Below, piece after piece: positions 1 to 6,341 of a stretch of DNA of 20,904 nt. This stretch comes from Streptococcus sp. (GTDB lineage: Bacteria > Bacillota > Bacilli > Lactobacillales > Streptococcaceae). A program made the translations under genes and the position numbers. The notes under the pieces were generated by a model that did no database searches, was not told the origin of the DNA, and worked only from the letters and a program-made list of their open reading frames with translations. Location: positions 1 to 20,904 of the forward strand of contig JAPJPE010000008.1 in NCBI GenBank assembly GCA_030825825.1, given 5' to 3'. Position 1 is the first letter of the stretch. Each line of letters opens with the position of its first letter.

Positions 1-192
1 ATCTTAAAAGAGGGTGTCAAAGAACAATTTGAGCGCGAAATTGATATCACGAAAGCCATTAAGGAAGATTTAGAAAATATTATGATGTCTTATATGATGC
101 CTTCAAAATTCCTCTATCGTGATAGCCTGCCATTAACACCAAACGGGAAAATCGACATCAAAGGGTTGATTAGCGAGGTTAACAACCGATGA
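1..192 (+). CDS. dltA: D-alanine--D-alanyl carrier protein ligase, C-terminal end (partial)
   Basis: The last 63 codons of an adenylate-forming enzyme run in from the left edge and stop at TGA 190-192. The translated end contains LTPNGKIDIKGL, the A10 motif of adenylation-domain enzymes, whose lysine contacts the substrate during adenylation. DltA activates D-alanine with ATP and loads it onto the phosphopantetheine arm of DltC in the cytoplasm. The identification rests on this motif plus the immediately following dltB, dltC and dltD. The stop overlaps the dltB start in an ATGA arrangement (ATG 189-191, TGA 190-192), so translation of the two is probably coupled. The promoter and any dltX gene lie outside the window. 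Confidence 0.93.
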   Translation: MLKEGVKEQFEREIDITKAIKEDLENIMMSYMMPSKFLYRDSLPLTPNGKIDIKGLISEVNNR

Positions 193-1442
193 TCGAGTTT
201 TTGAAACAGCTCCCTCATTTAGAACACTATGGAACACCGATCTATTTTATCTACCTCATTCTAGCTTTTTTGCCGATCTTTGTGGGTCTCTTTTTCAAAA
301 AGCGGTTTCCGGTATATGAAGGACTTGTGAGTCTGATCTTTATCATTTTGATGCTGACAGGTTCGAATCTCAAGCAAATTTATGCCTTACTCTTTTATGT
401 AGTCTGGCAAATCTTGATTGTGTATTCCTACAAATTTTATCGTCAGAAAGCGGACAATAAGTGGATTTTCTATCTTCATTCCTTCTTGTCTGTCTTGCCC
501 TTGATCTTTGTTAAGGTAGAGCCAGCGATCAAGAATGGACACCAATCCTTGTTTGGATTTTTAGGGATTTCTTATTTGACCTTCCGGGCTGTCGGAATGA
601 TCATCGAAATGCGAGATGGTGTCTTGAAAGAATTCACACTTTGGGAATTCTTACGCTTTATGCTCTTTATGCCGACCTTCTCAAGTGGGCCGATTGATCG
701 TTTCAAGCGTTTTAATGAGGATTATAAAGCCATTCCTGAGCGTGAAGAATTATTGGATATGTTGGAGCAAGCTGTTAAGTATATCATGTATGGCTTCCTT
801 TATAAATTTATCCTAGCTCATATTTTTGGCCACTTATTGTTAGGTCATGTGCAGACCTATGCCTTGTCTCAAGGTGGATTCTTCAATATCGGAACGCTGG
901 GAGTCATGTATGTTTATGGCTTTGACCTCTTCTTTGACTTCGCGGGCTATTCGATGTTTGCTTTAGCAGCTTCCAATCTGATGGGGATTAAAAGTCCAAT
1001 TAACTTTGATCGTCCCTTTAAATCACGTGACTTAAAGGAATTCTGGAATCGTTGGCATATGAGTTTATCTTTCTGGTTCCGTGATTTTGTCTTTATGCGT
1101 CTCGTGATGGTATTGATGCGCAATAAAGTGTTCAAGAGCCGGATCACGACCTCAAATGTTGCCTACATTATTAATATGTTGGTCATGGGCTTCTGGCATG
1201 GAGTGACCTGGTACTATATCGCTTATGGGCTCTTCCATGGGCTTGGAATGGTTATCAATGATGCCTGGATTCGAAAGAAAAAATCTATTAATAAAGAAAG
1301 AAAAGCAAAAGGATTGGATCCGATACCGGACAATCGTTGGACCAAGGCTTTGGGGATCTTTATCACCTTTAATACAGTGATGCTGTCCTTCCTGATCTTC
1401 TCAGGATTCTTGGATCAGCAATGGTTCCCAAAAGTGAAATAA
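189..1442 (+). CDS. dltB: DltB, MBOAT-family D-alanyl transferase membrane protein
   Basis: A 417-residue polytopic membrane protein of the MBOAT (membrane-bound O-acyltransferase) family. It is thought to pass D-alanine from DltC across or onto the outer face of the membrane for teichoic acid modification. The two family histidines are visible: H290 in the WNRWHMSLSFW segment and H337 in MGFWHGVTWYY, the latter matching the catalytic His of characterised DltB proteins. Many hydrophobic stretches span the protein, beginning around residues 17-35. Length is normal for the family. The start ATG overlaps the dltA stop by two bases, and dltC follows after a 14-base gap. There are no frame breaks. 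Confidence 0.97.
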   Translation: MIEFLKQLPHLEHYGTPIYFIYLILAFLPIFVGLFFKKRFPVYEGLVSLIFIILMLTGSNLKQIYALLFYVVWQILIVYSYKFYRQKADNKWIFYLHSFLSVLPLIFVKVEPAIKNGHQSLFGFLGISYLTFRAVGMIIEMRDGVLKEFTLWEFLRFMLFMPTFSSGPIDRFKRFNEDYKAIPEREELLDMLEQAVKYIMYGFLYKFILAHIFGHLLLGHVQTYALSQGGFFNIGTLGVMYVYGFDLFFDFAGYSMFALAASNLMGIKSPINFDRPFKSRDLKEFWNRWHMSLSFWFRDFVFMRLVMVLMRNKVFKSRITTSNVAYIINMLVMGFWHGVTWYYIAYGLFHGLGMVINDAWIRKKKSINKERKAKGLDPIPDNRWTKALGIFITFNTVMLSFLIFSGFLDQQWFPKVK

Positions 1443-1456
1443 AAGGAGAATAAAAA

Positions 1457-1696
1457 ATGGATGTAAAATCACAAGTAATTGAAATTATTGACGAATTGTT
1501 TATGGAAGATGTCTCAGACATGATGGATGAGGATCTCTTTGATGCGGGTGTTCTTGATAGTATGGGAACAGTCGAATTGATTGTGGAATTGGAAAATCGC
1601 TTTGGCATCCGTGTTCCTGTATCAGAATTTGGACGCGATGATTGGAACACTGCCAACAAGATCGTAGAAGGTGTAACGGAGCTTCAGAATGCTTAA
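1457..1696 (+). CDS. dltC: D-alanyl carrier protein DltC
   Basis: A 79-residue acyl-carrier-like protein that holds D-alanine as a thioester and delivers it to DltB. The phosphopantetheine attachment serine is S35 in the sequence GVLDSMGTVEL. The N-terminal half is strongly acidic, as expected for a carrier protein. An AAGGAG ribosome binding site lies at 1443-1448, directly after the dltB stop and eight bases before the ATG. The 3' end overlaps the dltD start by eight bases. Length and composition are typical of Gram-positive DltC. Confidence 0.97.
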   Translation: MDVKSQVIEIIDELFMEDVSDMMDEDLFDAGVLDSMGTVELIVELENRFGIRVPVSEFGRDDWNTANKIVEGVTELQNA

Positions 1697-2957
1697 GCGT
1701 TTGTGGCTGATTTTAGGGCCCGTATTTTGCGCGCTCCTCATGGTAGCAGCTTTATTATTCTTTTATCCAATCAATCATAAGCACAACTATACCGAAGAGA
1801 AAAAAGCTGCGGTAAGCCTGAATGCAGAAGGATTCAAGAGTCGTACAAAGAAACAAGAAGCACTTTCTGATCCACAGCATCGATTTGTTCCTTATTTCGG
1901 CTCAAGTGAATGGTTGCGTTTTGATGTGGTGCATCCAGCAGTTTTGGCTGAAAAATATGACCGTAATTACAGACCCTACTTTTTAGGAGAACGTGGTGCG
2001 GCTTCTTTGAACCAGTATTTTGGGATGCAACAGATTTTGCCAGAACTCAAGGACAATACAGCTGTTTATGTAGTTTCTCCGCAATGGTTCACCAAAAAGG
2101 GCTATGATTCCTCTGCCTTTCAACAATTCTTTAATAGCGATCAGTTGAATAGCTTTATTGCCAATCACCAACAGGAAGCTGCATCCCAGTATGCCGCGAA
2201 ACGCCTGTTGCAACAGTATCCAAATGTCGCCTTTCAAAGTGTTGTGACGAACATTTCTCAAGGAAAGAAAATTTCAAGATTTGATCAGTCTTTGAACCAG
2301 CTTGTTTCCCATCTTGTTCAGCGCGAAGATGCCTTATTTAGCAATCTCGCTACTCGTACAAACGGGAATTACGATAAGAAGGTCAAAAAACGTCTACAAG
2401 ATTTGCCAGATCAATTCTCATATGAGAAATTGGAAGAAATTGCAACGGCTGAAGCAAAAGTCAAAACCAATAACAACGACCTTGGAATCAGCAATCATTT
2501 TTACAATACTCGTTTAAAAATGAAGTTGAAGAAACTAAAAGGTTTCCAAAAGAACGAATCCTATGTTCAATCTCCAGAGTACAATGACTTGCAGTTGGTT
2601 CTAGACCAGTTTGCTAAATCTCGGACCAATGTCATCTTTGTGATTCCTCCAGTCAATGCCAAATGGATGAAATACACAGGCTTGAGCCAAGAAAAGTATG
2701 AACAGGCTGTTCAAAAGATTCGTTACCAATTAGAAAGTCAAGGTTTCACTAATATTGCAGACTTTTCTAAAGATGGTGATCAGCCCTACTTTATGGAAGA
2801 CACGATTCATATGGGATGGAATGGTTGGCTAGCCTTTGATAAAGCGGTCAATCCCTTTGTCACAAAGGCTGAAAAAGCACCAACTTACCATCTAAATGAT
2901 CGCTTCTTCAGTAAAGATTGGGCCCAATATAAAGGAACACCAGACGAATTTAAATAA
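1689..2957 (+). CDS. dltD: DltD, extracytoplasmic D-alanine transfer protein
   Basis: A 422-residue protein with one N-terminal membrane anchor (about residues 5-27) and an external catalytic domain. DltD completes transfer of D-alanine to lipoteichoic acid. SGNH/GDSL-like signatures are present: GSSE at residues 71-74 near the N-terminus, and the D371-T-I-H374 pair near the C-terminus, which fit the Ser/Asp/His catalytic set of DltD. The ATG lies inside the end of dltC (overlap 1689-1696), so it is translationally coupled and is the last gene of dltABCD here. A strong hairpin follows the stop. Confidence 0.96.
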   Translation: MLKRLWLILGPVFCALLMVAALLFFYPINHKHNYTEEKKAAVSLNAEGFKSRTKKQEALSDPQHRFVPYFGSSEWLRFDVVHPAVLAEKYDRNYRPYFLGERGAASLNQYFGMQQILPELKDNTAVYVVSPQWFTKKGYDSSAFQQFFNSDQLNSFIANHQQEAASQYAAKRLLQQYPNVAFQSVVTNISQGKKISRFDQSLNQLVSHLVQREDALFSNLATRTNGNYDKKVKKRLQDLPDQFSYEKLEEIATAEAKVKTNNNDLGISNHFYNTRLKMKLKKLKGFQKNESYVQSPEYNDLQLVLDQFAKSRTNVIFVIPPVNAKWMKYTGLSQEKYEQAVQKIRYQLESQGFTNIADFSKDGDQPYFMEDTIHMGWNGWLAFDKAVNPFVTKAEKAPTYHLNDRFFSKDWAQYKGTPDEFK

Positions 2958-2963
2958 TGCTTG

Positions 2964-2999
2964 ATCAAAGGGGGCAGGATCGAATCCTGGCTCCTTGAT
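2964..2999 (+). terminator. Hairpin after dltD, probable end of the dlt transcript
   Basis: A GC-rich stem-loop begins seven bases after the dltD stop. Its inner stem is AGGAT (2976-2980) with ATCCT (2984-2988) around a CGA loop, extended outward by GC and GU pairs to ATCAA / TTGAT. No true T-run follows (TTGATTTGTG), so it may act as a weak terminator or as a 3'-end stabiliser rather than a strong intrinsic terminator. Confidence 0.5.
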
Positions 3000-3023
3000 T
3001 TGTGAGGAAAGGGACGGAAAGTC

Positions 3024-3070
3024 ACAAGTAAGCAAGATAGTTATCCACAGGCTGTGGGAAACTTACTTGT
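3024..3070. repeat. Inverted repeat enclosing the first DnaA box
   Basis: ACAAGTAAG at 3024-3032 is perfectly complementary to CTTACTTGT at 3062-3070. Inside is a second inverted repeat, CCACAG-g-CTGTGG, which contains the DnaA box at 3041-3049. The whole could form an extended cruciform or RNA hairpin. No T-run follows. Function is unknown. Confidence 0.6.
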
Positions 3071-3178
3071 AAATGGATGAAAACAGGTCCTGATGCTGAT
3101 GAACCTTCCTCTTTTAAGGGGAAAATAGGTAAAAGTTATCCACATTTCTGTGGATAAGTGATGAAAAACAGTGGATAA
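3041..3178. other. Cluster of DnaA boxes outside oriC
   Basis: Three perfect copies of the bacterial DnaA box TTATCCACA occur within 117 bases: 3041-3049 (plus), 3136-3144 (plus) and 3149-3157 (minus, read as TGTGGATAA). A one-mismatch copy, TTATCCACT, lies at 3170-3178 on the minus strand, and a weaker match is at 3053-3061. The second and third boxes converge with four bases between them; the third and fourth are 21 bases apart, about two helical turns. No dnaA or dnaN gene is visible, so this is not a standard streptococcal oriC. A DnaA titration or regulatory site is an inference, by analogy with the DnaA-box clusters known outside oriC in Bacillus subtilis. Confidence 0.7.
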
Positions 3179-3208
3179 GTCAGCTAGCATGTGAAAAGGA
3201 GAAGTAGT

Positions 3209-3436
3209 GTGAAAAAAATTTGGTTTTACGCAATTGTTCAGGGGATTGTTATCTTTTTTATTGTGGGTGGCATGACCTACGCACTTAGGGGAGATTTCTT
3301 TTTCCGTTACTTATCCCCTATTTTTGGACTAGCAGCAGCTGTCTTGAGATTTGGGACAGCGACTTTAATGAAGGTGATAGCCCCCAATCTCTACGATGAT
3401 CCCAAAAAGAAGGAAGAAGTTGGCCACGATAACTAA
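3209..3436 (+). CDS. Small predicted two-helix membrane protein, function unknown
   Basis: I do not recognise this gene. It encodes 75 residues beginning MKKIWFYAIVQG. The first hydrophobic segment is about residues 5-25 and a second, weaker one about residues 33-55 (SPIFGLAAAVLRFG); the tail is short and charged (DDPKKKEEVGHDN). The frame is open from an upstream GTG at 3191, but the GTG at 3209 is preferred because AAGGAG (3196-3201) sits seven bases before it, while 3191 has no ribosome binding site. It follows the DnaA-box cluster by 30 bases and precedes the aspS promoter. The good ribosome binding site and protein-like composition support a real gene. Confidence 0.72.
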   Translation: MKKIWFYAIVQGIVIFFIVGGMTYALRGDFFFRYLSPIFGLAAAVLRFGTATLMKVIAPNLYDDPKKKEEVGHDN

Positions 3437-3464
3437 AGAAGTTGGTAACTGAAAAAGTTGAGCT

Positions 3465-3488
3465 AAAGGCCACTTTCTGCTGGTCTTT
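3465..3488 (+). terminator. Weak stem-loop after the small membrane protein gene
   Basis: AAAGGCCA (3465-3472) can pair with TGGTCTTT (3481-3488), including one GU pair, around an eight-base loop. The T-rich part is inside the 3' arm and no T-run follows, so terminator activity is uncertain. The stem directly abuts the aspS extended -10 element. Confidence 0.35.
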
Positions 3489-3489
3489 A

Positions 3490-3498
3490 TGGTAAAAT
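3490..3498 (+). promoter_or_regulatory. Extended -10 promoter of aspS
   Basis: TGGTAAAAT fits the extended -10 form TG-N-TATAAT with a single change in the hexamer. No good -35 box lies 16-18 bases upstream, as often seen with extended -10 promoters. The predicted transcript start is about 30 bases before the aspS ATG. Confidence 0.5.
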
Positions 3499-3533
3499 AG
3501 AAGGAAGAATATTAGTTTGGAGATTAATTAGAA

Positions 3534-5288
3534 ATGAAACGTTCAATGTATGCTGGACGTGTTCGTGAAGAACACATTGGAACTCATATTACTTTGAAAG
3601 GATGGGTTAGCCGTCGTCGTGATTTGGGTGGTTTGATCTTTATTGATTTACGCGACCGCGAAGGAATCATGCAATTGGTGATCAATCCAGAAACAGTTAG
3701 TGCAGAAGTGATGGCCACAGCTGAAAGCATCCGCAGTGAATATGTTGTAGAAGTGACAGGTCTTGTGGAAGCTCGTGAACAAGCGAATCCGAACTTGCCA
3801 ACTGGAGCAGTAGAACTTAAGGTAGAGGCTATTACGGTTCTTAATACTGCCAAAACAACGCCATTTGAAATCAAAGACGGAATTGAAGCCAATGATGATA
3901 CTCGTCTTCGTTACCGCTACTTAGACCTTCGTCGTCCTGAGATGTTGGAAAACCTCAAACTCCGTGCAAAAGTAACTCATTCAATCCGCAATTATTTAGA
4001 TGAATTAGAGTTTATTGATGTGGAAACACCGTTCCTTTCTAAGTCAACTCCAGAAGGAGCACGTGACTACTTGGTTCCTTCCCGTGTCAACAAAGGCCAT
4101 TTCTATGCCCTTCCACAAAGTCCTCAGATTACAAAACAATTGTTGATGAATGCTGGATTTGACCGCTATTATCAAATCGTGAAGTGTTTCCGAGATGAGG
4201 ATTTACGGGGAGACCGTCAACCTGAATTTACACAGGTCGACTTGGAAACCTCTTTCTTGAGTGATCAAGAAATCCAAGATATCACAGAAGGCTTGATTGC
4301 ACGTGTCATGAAAGAAACCAAGGGAATTGAGGTAACACTCCCATTCCCACGGATGAATTATGATGATGCCATGTCCTTGTATGGTTCAGATAAACCAGAT
4401 ACACGTTTTGAAATGTTGCTCCAAGACTTGACAGAGCTTGTCAAGGGTGTAGACTTCAAAGTCTTCTCAGAAGCTCCGGCAGTTAAGGCGATTGTCGTAA
4501 AAGGGGCAGCAGATCATTACTCTCGTAAAGACATCGATAAATTGACAGAAGTTGCGAAGCAATACGGTGCAAAAGGTCTTGCTTGGGTAAAATATGCTGA
4601 AGGTGCTTTGAACGGTCCTGTTGCGAAGTTCTTGACAGACTTGACAAGTGACTTGACAGCTGCTTTACAATTAGAAGACAAAGATCTAGTCCTCTTTGTA
4701 GCAGATACTCTTGAAGTAGCCAATGCAACGCTTGGTGCTTTGCGTGTTCGTCTTGCGAAAGAGCTTGACTTGATTGACAACAATCAATACAACTTCCTTT
4801 GGGTAGTGGATTGGCCAATGTTTGAGTGGTCTGAAGAAGAAGGCCGTTATATGTCTGCTCACCATCCATTTACACTCCCACAAGCTGAAACAGAGCATGA
4901 ATTGGAAGGCGATCTTTCAAAAGTTCGAGCGATTGCCTATGATATCGTCTTAAATGGCTATGAATTAGGTGGAGGAAGCCTACGGATTAATCATAAAGAT
5001 TTACAAGAACGGATGTTTAAGGCGCTTGGATTTACAAAAGAAGCTGCTAATGAACAATTTGGTTTCTTGTTAGAAGCAATGGATTATGGTTTCCCACCAC
5101 ATGGAGGATTGGCGATTGGATTAGACCGCTTCGTGATGCTTCTTGCAGGGGAAGATAATATTCGGGAAGTCATTGCCTTTCCTAAGAATAACAAGGCGAC
5201 AGATCCAATGACACAAGCTCCTTCTGTCGTTTCTGAAAAGCAATTGGATGAGTTAAATCTTCAAGTAGAAGTAGCAGAGCAAGAATAG
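3534..5288 (+). CDS. aspS: Aspartyl-tRNA synthetase
   Basis: A 584-residue class IIb aminoacyl-tRNA synthetase that charges tRNA-Asp (or tRNA-Asn too, if the enzyme is non-discriminating; I cannot tell). The N-terminal OB-fold anticodon-binding domain covers about residues 1-105 (VRGWV-type segment LKGWVSRRRDLGG). Class II motif 2 is at F219-R-D-E-D-L-R-G-D-R-Q-P-E-F-T-Q, motif 3 at GLDR 529-532. The intervening bacterial GAD-type insertion occupies roughly residues 290-410. Length matches bacterial-type AspRS. ATG 3534 has TGGAGA upstream at 3518-3523. Unlike many partners, hisS is not adjacent in this window. Confidence 0.98.
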   Translation: MKRSMYAGRVREEHIGTHITLKGWVSRRRDLGGLIFIDLRDREGIMQLVINPETVSAEVMATAESIRSEYVVEVTGLVEAREQANPNLPTGAVELKVEAITVLNTAKTTPFEIKDGIEANDDTRLRYRYLDLRRPEMLENLKLRAKVTHSIRNYLDELEFIDVETPFLSKSTPEGARDYLVPSRVNKGHFYALPQSPQITKQLLMNAGFDRYYQIVKCFRDEDLRGDRQPEFTQVDLETSFLSDQEIQDITEGLIARVMKETKGIEVTLPFPRMNYDDAMSLYGSDKPDTRFEMLLQDLTELVKGVDFKVFSEAPAVKAIVVKGAADHYSRKDIDKLTEVAKQYGAKGLAWVKYAEGALNGPVAKFLTDLTSDLTAALQLEDKDLVLFVADTLEVANATLGALRVRLAKELDLIDNNQYNFLWVVDWPMFEWSEEEGRYMSAHHPFTLPQAETEHELEGDLSKVRAIAYDIVLNGYELGGGSLRINHKDLQERMFKALGFTKEAANEQFGFLLEAMDYGFPPHGGLAIGLDRFVMLLAGEDNIREVIAFPKNNKATDPMTQAPSVVSEKQLDELNLQVEVAEQE

Positions 5289-5321
5289 GACAAGAGAGAA
5301 AAGGGAAAGTCTAGGAATCAG

Positions 5322-5350
5322 TTGCTCTAAAATTTTCCTTTTCTTCTAAT
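5322..5350 (+). promoter_or_regulatory. Possible promoter for the YitT-family gene
   Basis: TTGCTC (5322-5327) and TCTAAT (5345-5350) are separated by 17 bases. If used, transcription would begin around 5357, only a few bases before the start codon, giving a nearly leaderless message. The -35 match is only moderate, and read-through from aspS is equally possible. Confidence 0.3.
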
Positions 5351-5363
5351 CGATGGATTGAAA

Positions 5364-6305
5364 ATGAAAAAAACTCGCTTTCATAAGCTATTTCGCTATC
5401 ATGTGCGACGACTAGCTTATAACATTAAATTATTGCGCGTGCTGAAGAGCATCTCCCGTGAGAAATACGATGAAAAAGTGTCAGCTTCCTTGCTGTATGG
5501 TTTTCTATCAGCGATTGCCGTCAACTTCTTCTTTCAACCAGGACATGTATACTCCAGCGGTGCAACAGGGCTAGCTCAGATTTTATCTGTTCTGAGCCAA
5601 CGCTTTATTGGCTTTACGATTCCCGTTTCCTTGACCTTTTATGCCATCAATATCCCTTTGATGATTGTGGCTTGGTATCAAATTGGCCATAAATTTACCA
5701 TCTTTACCTTTATTACGGTTTCGATGAGTTCCCTCTTTATTCAGTTCGTGCCAGTGATTACGTTGACCAACGATCCGATCATGAATGCCCTATTTGGTGG
5801 GGTTGTCATGGGAACAGGGATTGGTTTTGCTCTTCGGAACAATATTTCTAGTGGAGGAACGGATATTGTCAGTTTGACGATTCGAAAACGGACAGGAAAG
5901 AATGTCGGCAGTATCTCCTTTTTGGTCAATGGGACCATTATGTTGATCGCTGGTCTGACCTTTGGTTGGAAGTATGCTCTTTACTCTATGATTACCATCT
6001 TCGTATCGAGTCGAGTAACGGATGCTGTCTTTACCAAGCAAAAACGGATGCAGGCAATGATCGTAACGAGCCAGCCGGATGCCATTATTGAAAAGATTCA
6101 TAAAAAATTGCATCGTGGAGCAACCATTATCCACAATGCAGAAGGAACCTATAACCATCAGGAAAAAGCGGTTCTGCTGACAGTTATTACGCGTGCAGAG
6201 TTTAATGAATTCAAATATATTATGAAAAAAGCTGATCCTCAGGCTTTTATCACCATTTCAGAAAACGTTCATATCATTGGACGCTTTGTGGAAACAGAAG
6301 AATAA
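5364..6305 (+). CDS. YitT-family membrane protein (DUF161 and DUF2179)
   Basis: A 313-residue protein starting MKKTRFHKLF, with a basic N-terminus, then about five or six membrane segments (roughly residues 45-215) and a soluble C-terminal domain of about 90 residues ending in VHIIGRFVETEE. The glycine-rich FFQPGHVYSSGATGLAQIL and NNISSGGTDIVSL segments are characteristic of the YitT/DUF161 family, and the tail (VLLTVITRAEFNEFK...ADPQAFI) of DUF2179. The biochemical function is not known. An in-frame TTG at 5358 is an alternative start; neither start has a good ribosome binding site. The gene ends against the shared terminator at 6305-6341. Confidence 0.88.
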   Translation: MKKTRFHKLFRYHVRRLAYNIKLLRVLKSISREKYDEKVSASLLYGFLSAIAVNFFFQPGHVYSSGATGLAQILSVLSQRFIGFTIPVSLTFYAINIPLMIVAWYQIGHKFTIFTFITVSMSSLFIQFVPVITLTNDPIMNALFGGVVMGTGIGFALRNNISSGGTDIVSLTIRKRTGKNVGSISFLVNGTIMLIAGLTFGWKYALYSMITIFVSSRVTDAVFTKQKRMQAMIVTSQPDAIIEKIHKKLHRGATIIHNAEGTYNHQEKAVLLTVITRAEFNEFKYIMKKADPQAFITISENVHIIGRFVETEE

Positions 6306-6341
6306 AAATAAAGGTCACCACATTGTGGTGACCTTTATTTT
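6305..6341. terminator. Bidirectional terminator between the YitT gene and pulA
   Basis: A perfect 17-base-pair inverted repeat (left arm 6305-6321, right arm 6325-6341) surrounds the loop ATT. The core GGTCACCAC / GTGGTGACC is flanked by AAAATAAA and TTTATTTT, so each strand has a T-rich tail after the GC stem. It serves the YitT gene from the left and pulA from the right. The pulA stop codon (6335-6337) lies inside the right arm. Confidence 0.92.

Noticed and set aside
3001..3190. A chromosomal origin of replication (oriC)
   Set aside because: The DnaA boxes are convincing, but no dnaA, dnaN or obvious AT-rich unwinding repeat adjoins them, and the neighbours are dltD and aspS. I report a DnaA-box cluster only.
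6127..6135. A further perfect TTATCCACA box
   Set aside because: It lies alone inside the YitT-family coding sequence, 3 kb from the cluster, and a single match of this kind can arise by chance.
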